The notes below the pieces were generated by a model, which saw only the letters and a list, made by a program, of their open reading frames with translations, had not been told where the DNA came from and ran no database searches. Below, in pieces: positions 1 to 6,485 of a stretch of 64,000 nucleotides of DNA. The stretch's first letter is position 1. Each line of letters begins with the position of its first letter. The DNA is from Arthrobacter ipis (GTDB lineage Bacteria; Actinomycetota; Actinomycetes; Actinomycetales; Micrococcaceae), in NCBI RefSeq assembly GCF_014694315.1, contig NZ_JAAOXD010000002.1, positions 1 to 64,000 on the forward strand, in the 5' to 3' direction. The position numbers were made by a program, and so were the translations under genes.

Positions 1-20
1 CCGGGCACTTGGGTGCCCGG
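1..20. terminator. Hairpin, probable terminator
   Basis: A perfect 8-bp stem (CCGGGCAC / GTGCCCGG) with a 4-nt loop lies at the window edge. It is downstream of the minus-strand gene ending at 57 and possibly of a gene outside the window. No clear U-run follows on either side, so the terminator role is inferred. Confidence 0.5.
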
Positions 21-56
21 CCGCCGTCGTGCGTTTACTGCCTGAGGCGAACGCCG

Positions 57-590
57 TCAGCGCAGCCCCTTGAAGACGTTCTTGGGCCTCTGCATCTCAC
101 CGTGCTTGGCGCCAAGGACGATGACAGAGGCGGCGAAGGCGGGGATGGTCCACTGCAGCAACTTCAGCTGCTTCTGCGCCGACTGCAGTTTCGCGGACGA
201 GCCGGACCGCGGTTCGGTGGCACCTTCGGCACCCTCATCGGCCAGCTTGTCCACCTTCTTCCCCAGCACACCCGCGTACAGGGTGACCGCGGCCCCCGCC
301 ACCGTGACGGCCGTCTTGTAGATGGTGTCCCGGGCCACGCCCTCCTGGCTTGCAATCCTGTCCTTGTTTTCAAGCGCAATGAACAGGTCTGCAAGCAGGT
401 GGGTTGCGAAGGCGGCCGTCTGGACCGGAGCCCATTTCATCCAGCCGCGGCTCGAGAGGCGCGTGCGCTCGGCGGGGTCATTCGCCTCAGCAGCGGCTCC
501 GTTGAGGCCGACCGCCCCCATCAGGGAACCGCCAAACCAGGCCGCTGCCGTGAGGTCATGAACAGACCGTGCAAAAAGGTTTCCAGCCAT
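57..590 (-). CDS. Hypothetical membrane protein (177 aa)
   Basis: I do not recognise a named family. The 177-aa product has about four hydrophobic stretches: near residues 12-32 (TAAAWFGGSLMGAVG), 58-76 (AAFATHLLADLFIAL), 91-110 (AVTVAGAAVTLYAGVLG) and 147-166 (WTIPAFAASVIVLGAKH). A polar Glu/Ser-rich loop and a Lys/Gln-rich segment lie between the last two, and the C-terminus is basic. ATG at 590 is chosen because a strong Shine-Dalgarno, AGGAAGGA, lies 5-6 nt upstream; the open frame continues further upstream without such a signal. It is divergent from the small gene at 757, and the gap carries a TAAG/CTTA palindrome that recurs upstream of glgX. Function unknown. Confidence 0.8.
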   Translation of the reverse strand: MAGNLFARSVHDLTAAAWFGGSLMGAVGLNGAAAEANDPAERTRLSSRGWMKWAPVQTAAFATHLLADLFIALENKDRIASQEGVARDTIYKTAVTVAGAAVTLYAGVLGKKVDKLADEGAEGATEPRSGSSAKLQSAQKQLKLLQWTIPAFAASVIVLGAKHGEMQRPKNVFKGLR

Positions 591-690
591 GATGTCCTTC
601 CTAATACGAGAGTTCAATCCGGAACAGTGGCTGTGACGGGCCCTGGGTCCAGGTGCCCGGCAGCCGAACCAATAACATGGTCCCCACATG

Positions 691-706
691 GTAAGCACAC
701 TTACTA
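691..706. promoter_or_regulatory. Candidate operator: GTAAGCACACTTAC palindrome
   Basis: GTAAG-CACA-CTTAC is an interrupted palindrome between two divergent genes. Read on the minus strand, the extended site TAGTAAGTGTGCTTAC closely matches TACTAAGCGTGCTTAG at 57067-57082, which is also in a divergent promoter region. The binding factor is unknown. Confidence 0.4.
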
Positions 707-756
707 ACGTTACGATAGCCCGTAATATCAATGGTTCTGTGCGTAAAATCAAGGCC

Positions 757-1047
757 ATGGGATCAACAGGAACACTGTTCGGCTGGGCATTCGGGGACTC
801 CGAACGCGAGGACGACCAGGCGTACGTGGACGGGCTGAAGGGCGAGGCGCTGGCGAACGCGACGCAGGCCGCCAAAAGCAAGGGCTTCGACGTCGAGGCA
901 GGCTCGGAAGTATTCACCGTCCTCAGCGCCGGCGACGCCCTCGTCGACATCGACACCGCGCCCGACGACCTCGTGGTGCGCTGCACGGTGAAACTCGTGG
1001 GTGAGGGCGCCGAGCGCATCCACGCGGAAGGGCCGATGAACGGCTAA
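757..1047 (+). CDS. Small hypothetical protein (96 aa)
   Basis: A 96-aa acidic, soluble-looking protein with no signal peptide or membrane segment and no family I recognise. It starts MGSTGTLFGWAFG, followed by an acidic stretch, a KGEALANATQAAKSKGF helix and a pattern suggesting a small alpha/beta fold. ATG at 757 is chosen over the in-frame GTG at 688, because the latter would place the divergent promoter palindrome inside the gene. The Shine-Dalgarno is weak (AAGG just upstream). It is followed 52 bp later by the DUF1206 gene, so the two are probably co-transcribed. Confidence 0.6.
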   Translation: MGSTGTLFGWAFGDSEREDDQAYVDGLKGEALANATQAAKSKGFDVEAGSEVFTVLSAGDALVDIDTAPDDLVVRCTVKLVGEGAERIHAEGPMNG

Positions 1048-1099
1048 ATGCCGTACGGCACAACGCAGGACGGCTAAGCGGGAACGGCTACCGGAGGGC

Positions 1100-1927
1100 A
1101 TTACGGACAACGACTCGACCATCAGCGAGGCGGCCGACGCCGCGGAGGCTGCATCGAACACCAAGGCGCTCGATGTCGTCGCGCGTTCCGGTTTCGCTGT
1201 GATGGCTCTGCTGCACGTCGTTCTGGGTGCCATTGCGATTGCCCTGGCCTTCGGCCATCCCGGGGAGGCCGAGCCCACCGGCGCCATCGAACAGCTGGCC
1301 GCCAACCCCTGGGGCCCGGCAGTCATGTGGGCGTGCCTGATCGCGTGCTGGGGGCTCGCCCTCTGGCAGCTGAGCGAGGCCACGCTCCGGGCCCGCCATC
1401 TGCCGCGCAAGGAACGGATCGGGAAGCTGATCTCCTCCGGCTTCCTCGCGATCGCTTATGGCAGCGTTGGGCTCAGCTTCGGCGGTTTCGCGGTGGGTCT
1501 TCGCGGCGACTCAGGCGAATCAACACGGGACGTGAGCGCGGCTCTCCTCAGCAACCCCTTTGGCGGCGTGATCCTTAGCGCCCTCGGCCTGACCGTCATC
1601 GGCGTGGGCATCTACTTCGTGGCGAAGGGCTTCCGGCGCGGCTTCAAGGAGGAGCTCTTCCACTTCGACGGCACCCGCCGGGGCAAACTCATCGACACCC
1701 TGGGTGTGACCGGTCACGTGGCCAAAGGCATCGCGCTGTTCCTTACCGGGCTGCTCTTCGCCATCGCGGCCGCCAAACACACCCCCCAAGAATCCACCGG
1801 CCTCGACGGCAGCCTGAAGGCCTTGCGCGACCATGTGTACGGGCCCTACCTGCTGTTTGCCATCGGTGCCGGCTTCATTTGCTACGGAATCTTCGCCCTG
1901 GTCCGGTCAAAGTTCGGCAGGATGTAA
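1100..1927 (+). CDS. DUF1206 family membrane protein, apparent ATT start
   Basis: An integral membrane protein of about 275 aa with three repeats of a two-helix unit (about six membrane segments), the arrangement of DUF1206. Family function is unknown. The first conserved repeat starts at ALDVVARSGFAVMALLH, which lies upstream of the first conventional start (GTG 1199). The frame is open and clearly coding back to about 1100, but it holds no ATG, GTG or TTG. ATT at 1100 (ATT ACG GAC AAC) sits just after GGAGGG and occupies the place where related proteins would plausibly read Met-Thr-Asp. I therefore annotate from 1100 as a probable rare ATT start, or a sequencing error for ATG. If GTG 1199 is used, the first helix is truncated. 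Confidence 0.75.
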   Translation: MTDNDSTISEAADAAEAASNTKALDVVARSGFAVMALLHVVLGAIAIALAFGHPGEAEPTGAIEQLAANPWGPAVMWACLIACWGLALWQLSEATLRARHLPRKERIGKLISSGFLAIAYGSVGLSFGGFAVGLRGDSGESTRDVSAALLSNPFGGVILSALGLTVIGVGIYFVAKGFRRGFKEELFHFDGTRRGKLIDTLGVTGHVAKGIALFLTGLLFAIAAAKHTPQESTGLDGSLKALRDHVYGPYLLFAIGAGFICYGIFALVRSKFGRM

Positions 1928-1947
1928 CCATGGGGAAGGGTCCAATC

Positions 1948-3357
1948 ATGGGAAGGCTACGCATGAAAAGACGATTCAGCGGTGATCCGGGCGGGGCACC
2001 ACGTCGGACGTCCAGCCGTGCCTCCAACCGGGCGGCAGACCTCGCCGGGCACGGTTTCGCTGCCGTGTTCCGGGCGATCAAGGCAGTGCGCCCCGTTCGC
2101 CCCATCCATCCGCGCGGCATTAGCCTGGTGGGGGAACTGAACCTCACGGGCGCCGCGGGCCGAGCAGCGGCAGGTCTTCCGGCGGCCAGCGGAATCGCCT
2201 GGCTCGACGACGCCGGGACCCGCCAGGTGCGCGGCCGGTTCTCCCGTTCGGTGGGCCTTCCCGAGTCGCTGCCGGACATACTGGGTTTGGCGCTGCGGAC
2301 TTCGGCCGCTTCCGGTGACACCGGTGCTGCGGGCGCCGGCGACAGTGCCGACGTCGGGGATGTCCTGTTTGCTTCGACCGGCTGGGGCGTTCCTGGCCGC
2401 TTCATGCTGTTGCCCAAGCTGGATGTTGGGAGCGCAAGGTTCACCACGCTGATGCCGTACAGGGGTGCCAACGGCCCGGTCCTTTTGGGGCTACGCACAG
2501 TGTCGCTGCCCGGGCGCGCGACCGGCAGGGCGGACACCAGGGGAAACTTCAAGGAGTCGCTGGCCACCGGAGACTGGACCTTGGCCCTGCATTACGCCAC
2601 CCCGGCAGGCCGGTGGGTGCAGGCCGGTCTGCTGCATCTGAGGGCCGCGGCGCACGACGCCGGGCACACGGACAGTACGGAAACGGACAGTACCAAGACA
2701 GAAGGTGCGGACACGGCCATCCGGTTCGATCCGCTGAAACATCCCCTGCCCGGCGCCGGGACATATCCCTGGGCCCGCCGGCTCCGGGAGCGCTCGTACC
2801 GGGCCGCCCGGCGCCCCTCTCCCCGCATTATTGGCGCCCCGGATCCCGCCGGGTTCACAGCCGCAGACCGGAACTCCGCCAACCGGCGCCATGGTTCGGC
2901 CGACGAAAGGAACACCATGTCAACCGTCACCCAGGTCTTCAATTCACCGGCATCGTCAGTATGGAAAGTTATCGCGGACGGCTGGCTCTACTCCGGCTGG
3001 GTGGTGGGCGCCTCGAGAATCCGCTCAGTGGACGCGCACTGGCCGGAGGTCGGCTCGCTGCTCCATCATTCCGTGGGCTCGTGGCCGCTGCTCATCAACG
3101 ATTCAACCAAGGTGACGGCGGCCGACCCGGGGCGGCAGCTGGAACTGATCGCGCGCGGCTGGCCCATCGGCGAGGCCAAGGTGGTCATTACGCTCGAGGA
3201 ACTCGGCGAGCAGTGCCGGGTCACGATGAGCGAGGACGCCGTCCGCGGCCCAGGCCTGGCGGTTCCCAAGGCGCTGCGGGATCCGATCATCACAGTGCGC
3301 AACCGGGAAACCCTGCAGCGCCTCGAGCTCATGGCCGCCGGCGGCGCGGGTAACTGA
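1948..3357 (+). CDS. Catalase-like domain protein running in frame into an SRPBCC domain
   Basis: One open frame of 469 codons covers two protein types. The N-terminal part (about residues 1-300) starts basic, then has HPRGISLVGELNLTG, VRGRFSRSVGLPESLPDILG, FMLLPKLDVG, TLMPYRG and ends near RRLRERSYRAARR. From memory this pattern fits actinobacterial proteins with a catalase-like fold, often loosely annotated as phosphodiesterase; no activity can be assigned. A low-complexity tail of about 40 residues follows, then an SRPBCC domain starting at MSTVTQVFNSP. No stop separates them. The SRPBCC part has its own Shine-Dalgarno and ATG at 2917, so two proteins, a fusion or both could be made. Candidate starts are 1930, 1948 (AAGGG, 7-nt spacing) and 1963 (GGAAGG, 6-nt spacing). 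Confidence 0.6.
   Translation: MGRLRMKRRFSGDPGGAPRRTSSRASNRAADLAGHGFAAVFRAIKAVRPVRPIHPRGISLVGELNLTGAAGRAAAGLPAASGIAWLDDAGTRQVRGRFSRSVGLPESLPDILGLALRTSAASGDTGAAGAGDSADVGDVLFASTGWGVPGRFMLLPKLDVGSARFTTLMPYRGANGPVLLGLRTVSLPGRATGRADTRGNFKESLATGDWTLALHYATPAGRWVQAGLLHLRAAAHDAGHTDSTETDSTKTEGADTAIRFDPLKHPLPGAGTYPWARRLRERSYRAARRPSPRIIGAPDPAGFTAADRNSANRRHGSADERNTMSTVTQVFNSPASSVWKVIADGWLYSGWVVGASRIRSVDAHWPEVGSLLHHSVGSWPLLINDSTKVTAADPGRQLELIARGWPIGEAKVVITLEELGEQCRVTMSEDAVRGPGLAVPKALRDPIITVRNRETLQRLELMAAGGAGN
2917..3357 (+). CDS. SRPBCC family protein (internal start)
   Basis: A 146-aa SRPBCC (START/polyketide-cyclase fold) protein: MSTVTQVFNSPASSVWKVI, then a WLYSGWVVGASRIRSVD segment and a long C-terminal helix (RDPIITVRNRETLQRLELM). 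Such proteins bind hydrophobic ligands, but the ligand cannot be told here. The ATG follows AAAGGA with 6-nt spacing, so independent translation is likely even though the upstream frame reads straight in without a stop. Confidence 0.75.
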   Translation: MSTVTQVFNSPASSVWKVIADGWLYSGWVVGASRIRSVDAHWPEVGSLLHHSVGSWPLLINDSTKVTAADPGRQLELIARGWPIGEAKVVITLEELGEQCRVTMSEDAVRGPGLAVPKALRDPIITVRNRETLQRLELMAAGGAGN

Positions 3358-3380
3358 CGCTGCGGGCTTAACAAACAAAC

Positions 3381-3443
3381 GCGCGAACCGGCAGATAATG
3401 ACGTCAAACCAGGGGTTTGGGGTCATTAGCTGCCAGTTCGCGC
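3381..3443. terminator. Long bidirectional hairpin between convergent genes
   Basis: A stem of about 22 bp (left arm 3381-3402, right arm about 3421-3443, sharing GCGCGAACYGGCAG and TAATGAC segments) with a loop of about 18 nt lies between the convergent SRPBCC and fpr genes. A long U-tract is missing. Confidence 0.6.
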
Positions 3444-3459
3444 GCTGGAAAAGAGGACG

Positions 3460-4950
3460 TTAGACGCTGGCGGCAATCCCGTCACGGGAGATGGAGACCA
3501 TGTCCTCGCGCGGCACCACCTTGATGCGCTCACGCACAACCTCAACACCGTGCGAGCCGCCAGCCGCAGTGGCCTCGGCGCCGAGGGCGAGCTCGTGGGC
3601 GTCCAGGGCCAGCCAGCCTTCCCAAGTGGTGAATTCCACGCCGCGGCTTTCAAGCAGGTCGACGACGGCGCTGGCAGCAGGTGCCTCGGCAACCGGCAGG
3701 TTTTCGCGGTCTTCCAGCAGGAAGGTCACGGTCTCCAGAGCGTCGCCCTTGGTGTGGCCGATCAGGCCGACCGGTCCGCGCTTGATCCAGCCGGTGGCGT
3801 AGATACCTGGGACGTGCTCGCCGGAGGCATCCAGGACGCGGCCGCCGGCGTTCGGGACAACGCCCTTCTTGTGGTCGAACTCGACCTCCGGCAGGGCGGA
3901 ACCGAAGTAGCCGATGGCGCGGTAAACAGCTTGGACCGGGTAATCGATGAATTCGCCGGTGCCACGGGCATTGCCCGTTCCGTCCAGCTCGGTGCGTTCA
4001 AACTTCATGCCGCTGACGCGCCCGGGGTTCTCGGCGTCGTCGTAAATTTCCACCGGGCTGTGCAGGAAGTGCAGGTGCAGGCGGCGGGAGGCCTTAAGCT
4101 CGGAGACGTCCTCGGGCTGCTCGGCGATCCAGTTGGTGAGCGTTCCAACCATGGTCTTGATCTGGTTGTTGCTCTGGATCTGGCGGTCCGATTCCTCGTC
4201 GAACTCGAAGTCCTCCGGGTACAGGATGATGTCCACATCCTTGGAGTGGGACAGCTCGCGCAGCTCCAGCGGGGTGAACTTCACCTGGGCCGGGCCGCGG
4301 CGGCCGAAGACATGGACGTCCGTGACCGGCGACGCCTTCAGGCTGGCGTAGACGTTGTCCGGGATTTCGGAGACCAGCAGGTCGTCGGCGTGCTTGGAGA
4401 GGACGCGGGCCACGTCCAGGGCCACGTTGCCGTTGCCGATCACGGCGATTTCCTTGGCATCCAGCGGCCATTCGCGGGACACGTCCGGGTGGCCGTCGTA
4501 CCAGGATACGAAGTCGGCGCCGCCGAAGGAGCCCTCGAGTTCGATGCCCGGGATGTTCAGGTCGGCGTCCTTGATGGCACCGGTGGCGAAGATGACGGCG
4601 TCGTAGTGCGTCTTCAGGTCCTCGATGGAGAGGTCCGTGCCGTAGTCCACGTTGCCGAAGAAGCGGATGTCGCCGCGGTCCAGGACCTTGTGCAGGGCGT
4701 TCACGATGCCCTTGATGCGCGGGTGGTCCGGGGCCACACCGTAGCGGATCAGGCCGTAGGGCGCCGGGTAGCGGTCAAAGAGGTCGATGCTCACTGTCAG
4801 CTCGCCGCTCTTGACGGCCTCGCTCTTGGTGAGGATGTCCGCTGCGTAGACGCCGGCCGGGCCGGATCCGATGACGGCCACGCGCAACGGGCGGGCGGCG
4901 GTTCCTACGGGAGTGCTGGTTGACACGGCTGTGTTCCTTTTCTTCTGCAT
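3460..4950 (-). CDS. fprA: FprA-type ferredoxin/adrenodoxin-like NADP+ reductase
   Basis: A 496-aa flavoprotein of the adrenodoxin-reductase-like group that moves electrons between NADPH and ferredoxin. The N-terminal FAD Rossmann motif is VAVIGSGPAGVYAA (about residues 24-37), followed by the family signature PAPYGLIRYGVAPDHPRIK. The NADP-binding motif is VIGNGNVALDVARVL (about 170), followed by the VHVFGRRGPAQVKFTPLELREL block. Near the C-terminus IYATGWIKRGPVGLIGHTKGDA is the conserved FAD-contact region. Its position next to siroheme synthase, with nirA 12 kb away, fits a role in supplying reduced ferredoxin for sulfite reduction (inference). ATG 4950 has GGAG 6-7 nt upstream; an alternative GTG at 4926 has AAGGA. 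Confidence 0.93.
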   Translation of the reverse strand: MQKKRNTAVSTSTPVGTAARPLRVAVIGSGPAGVYAADILTKSEAVKSGELTVSIDLFDRYPAPYGLIRYGVAPDHPRIKGIVNALHKVLDRGDIRFFGNVDYGTDLSIEDLKTHYDAVIFATGAIKDADLNIPGIELEGSFGGADFVSWYDGHPDVSREWPLDAKEIAVIGNGNVALDVARVLSKHADDLLVSEIPDNVYASLKASPVTDVHVFGRRGPAQVKFTPLELRELSHSKDVDIILYPEDFEFDEESDRQIQSNNQIKTMVGTLTNWIAEQPEDVSELKASRRLHLHFLHSPVEIYDDAENPGRVSGMKFERTELDGTGNARGTGEFIDYPVQAVYRAIGYFGSALPEVEFDHKKGVVPNAGGRVLDASGEHVPGIYATGWIKRGPVGLIGHTKGDALETVTFLLEDRENLPVAEAPAASAVVDLLESRGVEFTTWEGWLALDAHELALGAEATAAGGSHGVEVVRERIKVVPREDMVSISRDGIAASV

Positions 4951-5006
4951 CGATTGCTCCGTAGGCGCCCTTTTGAACCTTCATAAGGGCAGTTATGGAG
5001 CAATCG
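4951..5006. promoter_or_regulatory. Inverted repeat filling the cobA-fprA gap and holding the fprA ribosome site
   Basis: CGATTGCTCC at 4951-4960 is matched by GGAGCAATCG at 4997-5006. An inner stem GCCCTT/AAGGGC and wobble pairs between give a nearly continuous helix. In the minus-strand transcript the 3' arm carries GGAG, the Shine-Dalgarno of fprA, ending at its ATG. It could sequester that site, act as an attenuator, or be a DNA operator. Confidence 0.5.
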
Positions 5007-5013
5007 ACGGGTT

Positions 5014-6285
5014 TCAGGGGGTGAGAACGCGGGTGGTGCTTGTGCGGGGCTTGTTGGGGCTGGTGGTGCTGTAGTCAGCGGTTTTGAAGTGCGACGGCGC
5101 GAAGGGGCTGACGCGGACAACGTCACCGATGACGATCACTGCAGGATTGGCGACGCCGGCGGCCTCGGCCTGGTCGGCGATGGTGCCGAGGGTGCCTATG
5201 GTGACGCGCTGGTCCGGCAGGTAGCCGTTTTCAACAATACCAACTGGTGTGTCACTGGGCAGGCCGGCTTTGCCGAGGGCGGACGCGGATTCGCGGAGCT
5301 GGCCCACGCCCATGAGGAGCACCACGGTGTGGTCGGCGCGGGCCGGGACCTCGGACAGTTCCTCGTGGCCGGTGACAACGCTGAAGCCCTTCGCCAGGCC
5401 GCGGTGCGTGACCGGGATGCCGGCGGCGGCGGGGACGGAGATCGCGGAGGTCACACCGGAAACGACTTCAACCTCGACGCCGTGCCGGCGGCAGAATTCT
5501 GCTTCCTCGCCGCCGCGGCCCAGGACGTACGGGTCGCCGCCTTTGAGGCGCACCACGCGGTGGCCCTGAAGTGCCTCTTCGACGAGGATCCGATTGATCT
5601 CGGCCTGCGGCACGGGGTGGTGGCCGGGGGTTTTGCCCACCTCAATGACGCGGACGTCCGGGGCAAGTTCGTTGAGCAGTTCACGGGGGCCGAGGCGGTC
5701 GGCGACGACGACGTCGGCCTGGCCGAGCAGCCGGCGGCCGCGGACGGTGATGAGGCCGGTGTCGCCGGGGCCGCCACCGACAAGGGCGACGGATCCACGG
5801 TGGGCGCGGCGGCGGCGCAGCGGCAGGTCACCGGATTCCAGGGCGGTGGCAACGGCATCGCGCAGGGCCATTGCACGGCGCGGGTCTCCCCCGGCGTTGA
5901 CGGCGATCTTGACGTCGTCCACTTCGGCGACAGCGGGTGTCCAGGCAGCTGAGGATTCGTGGTCGGAAGCGTTGACGCACCAGACGCGCTGCGCCTCCGC
6001 GTCGGCCGCTACGCGGGTGTCGACGGCGGGATCGCCGGTGGCGGTCTGGACGAACCAGACGCCGTCGACGTCTTCGGAGCGGTAGGTGCGTGGCTCCCAG
6101 GTGAGAAGGCCGGCGTCGGCGAGTTCACGGAGCGCGGTGATGGCCTCGGGGGCAACGACGGTGACGCGGGCACCGGCGTCGAGCAGGCCCTTCGCGCGGC
6201 GCGCGGCAACGCGTCCGCCGCCCACCACCAGCACAGGGCGGCCGAGGAGGCGCAGCGCCGTGGGGTAAATGTCCTGAATTGCCAT
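5014..6285 (-). CDS. cysG: Siroheme synthase: precorrin-2 dehydrogenase fused to uroporphyrinogen-III methyltransferase
   Basis: A 423-aa two-domain enzyme of siroheme synthesis. The N-terminal half (about 1-150) is the Met8/CysG-N dehydrogenase with NAD motif VLVVGGGRVAARRA, oxidising precorrin-2 to sirohydrochlorin. The C-terminal half (about 165-400) is the SUMT/CobA methyltransferase with VALVGGGPGDTGLIT, RLKGGDPYVLGRGGEEA, the VVSGVTSAISVPAAAGIP loop and VLLMGVGQL, making precorrin-2 from uroporphyrinogen III with two SAM. Siroheme is the cofactor of the NirA encoded downstream; the final chelatase is probably the CbiX-like gene at 18390. There is no Shine-Dalgarno. CCCTACCGTTGATTC directly precedes ATG, suggesting a leaderless message. 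CobA/SumT is an alternative name. Confidence 0.93.
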   Translation of the reverse strand: MAIQDIYPTALRLLGRPVLVVGGGRVAARRAKGLLDAGARVTVVAPEAITALRELADAGLLTWEPRTYRSEDVDGVWFVQTATGDPAVDTRVAADAEAQRVWCVNASDHESSAAWTPAVAEVDDVKIAVNAGGDPRRAMALRDAVATALESGDLPLRRRRAHRGSVALVGGGPGDTGLITVRGRRLLGQADVVVADRLGPRELLNELAPDVRVIEVGKTPGHHPVPQAEINRILVEEALQGHRVVRLKGGDPYVLGRGGEEAEFCRRHGVEVEVVSGVTSAISVPAAAGIPVTHRGLAKGFSVVTGHEELSEVPARADHTVVLLMGVGQLRESASALGKAGLPSDTPVGIVENGYLPDQRVTIGTLGTIADQAEAAGVANPAVIVIGDVVRVSPFAPSHFKTADYSTTSPNKPRTSTTRVLTP

Positions 6286-6300
6286 GAATCAACGGTAGGG
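6286..6300 (-). promoter_or_regulatory. Putative -10 region of a leaderless cysG message
   Basis: On the minus strand CCCTACCGTTGATTC ends at the ATG. The -10-like hexamer TACCGT lies 6 nt from the start codon, and equivalent boxes stand at the same offset before nirA and the sulfonate-type binding protein. TGTGACG stands just upstream. Confidence 0.45.
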
Positions 6301-6485
6301 CCGCGTCACATTCCCCAACAACGCAACGGAAACACCAGTTCACGCAAGGTAACGCAGCGTCACATTAGTTTCTCCCAAGGTTCAGGCCCGGCGCGTGCAT
6401 GCGGGACGAAGAATGTCTGTGGCCAGCCCTACAATGACTGGGATCGGGATCGCCGATCGGTCTCAACATGGGGGAAGGACACTAG

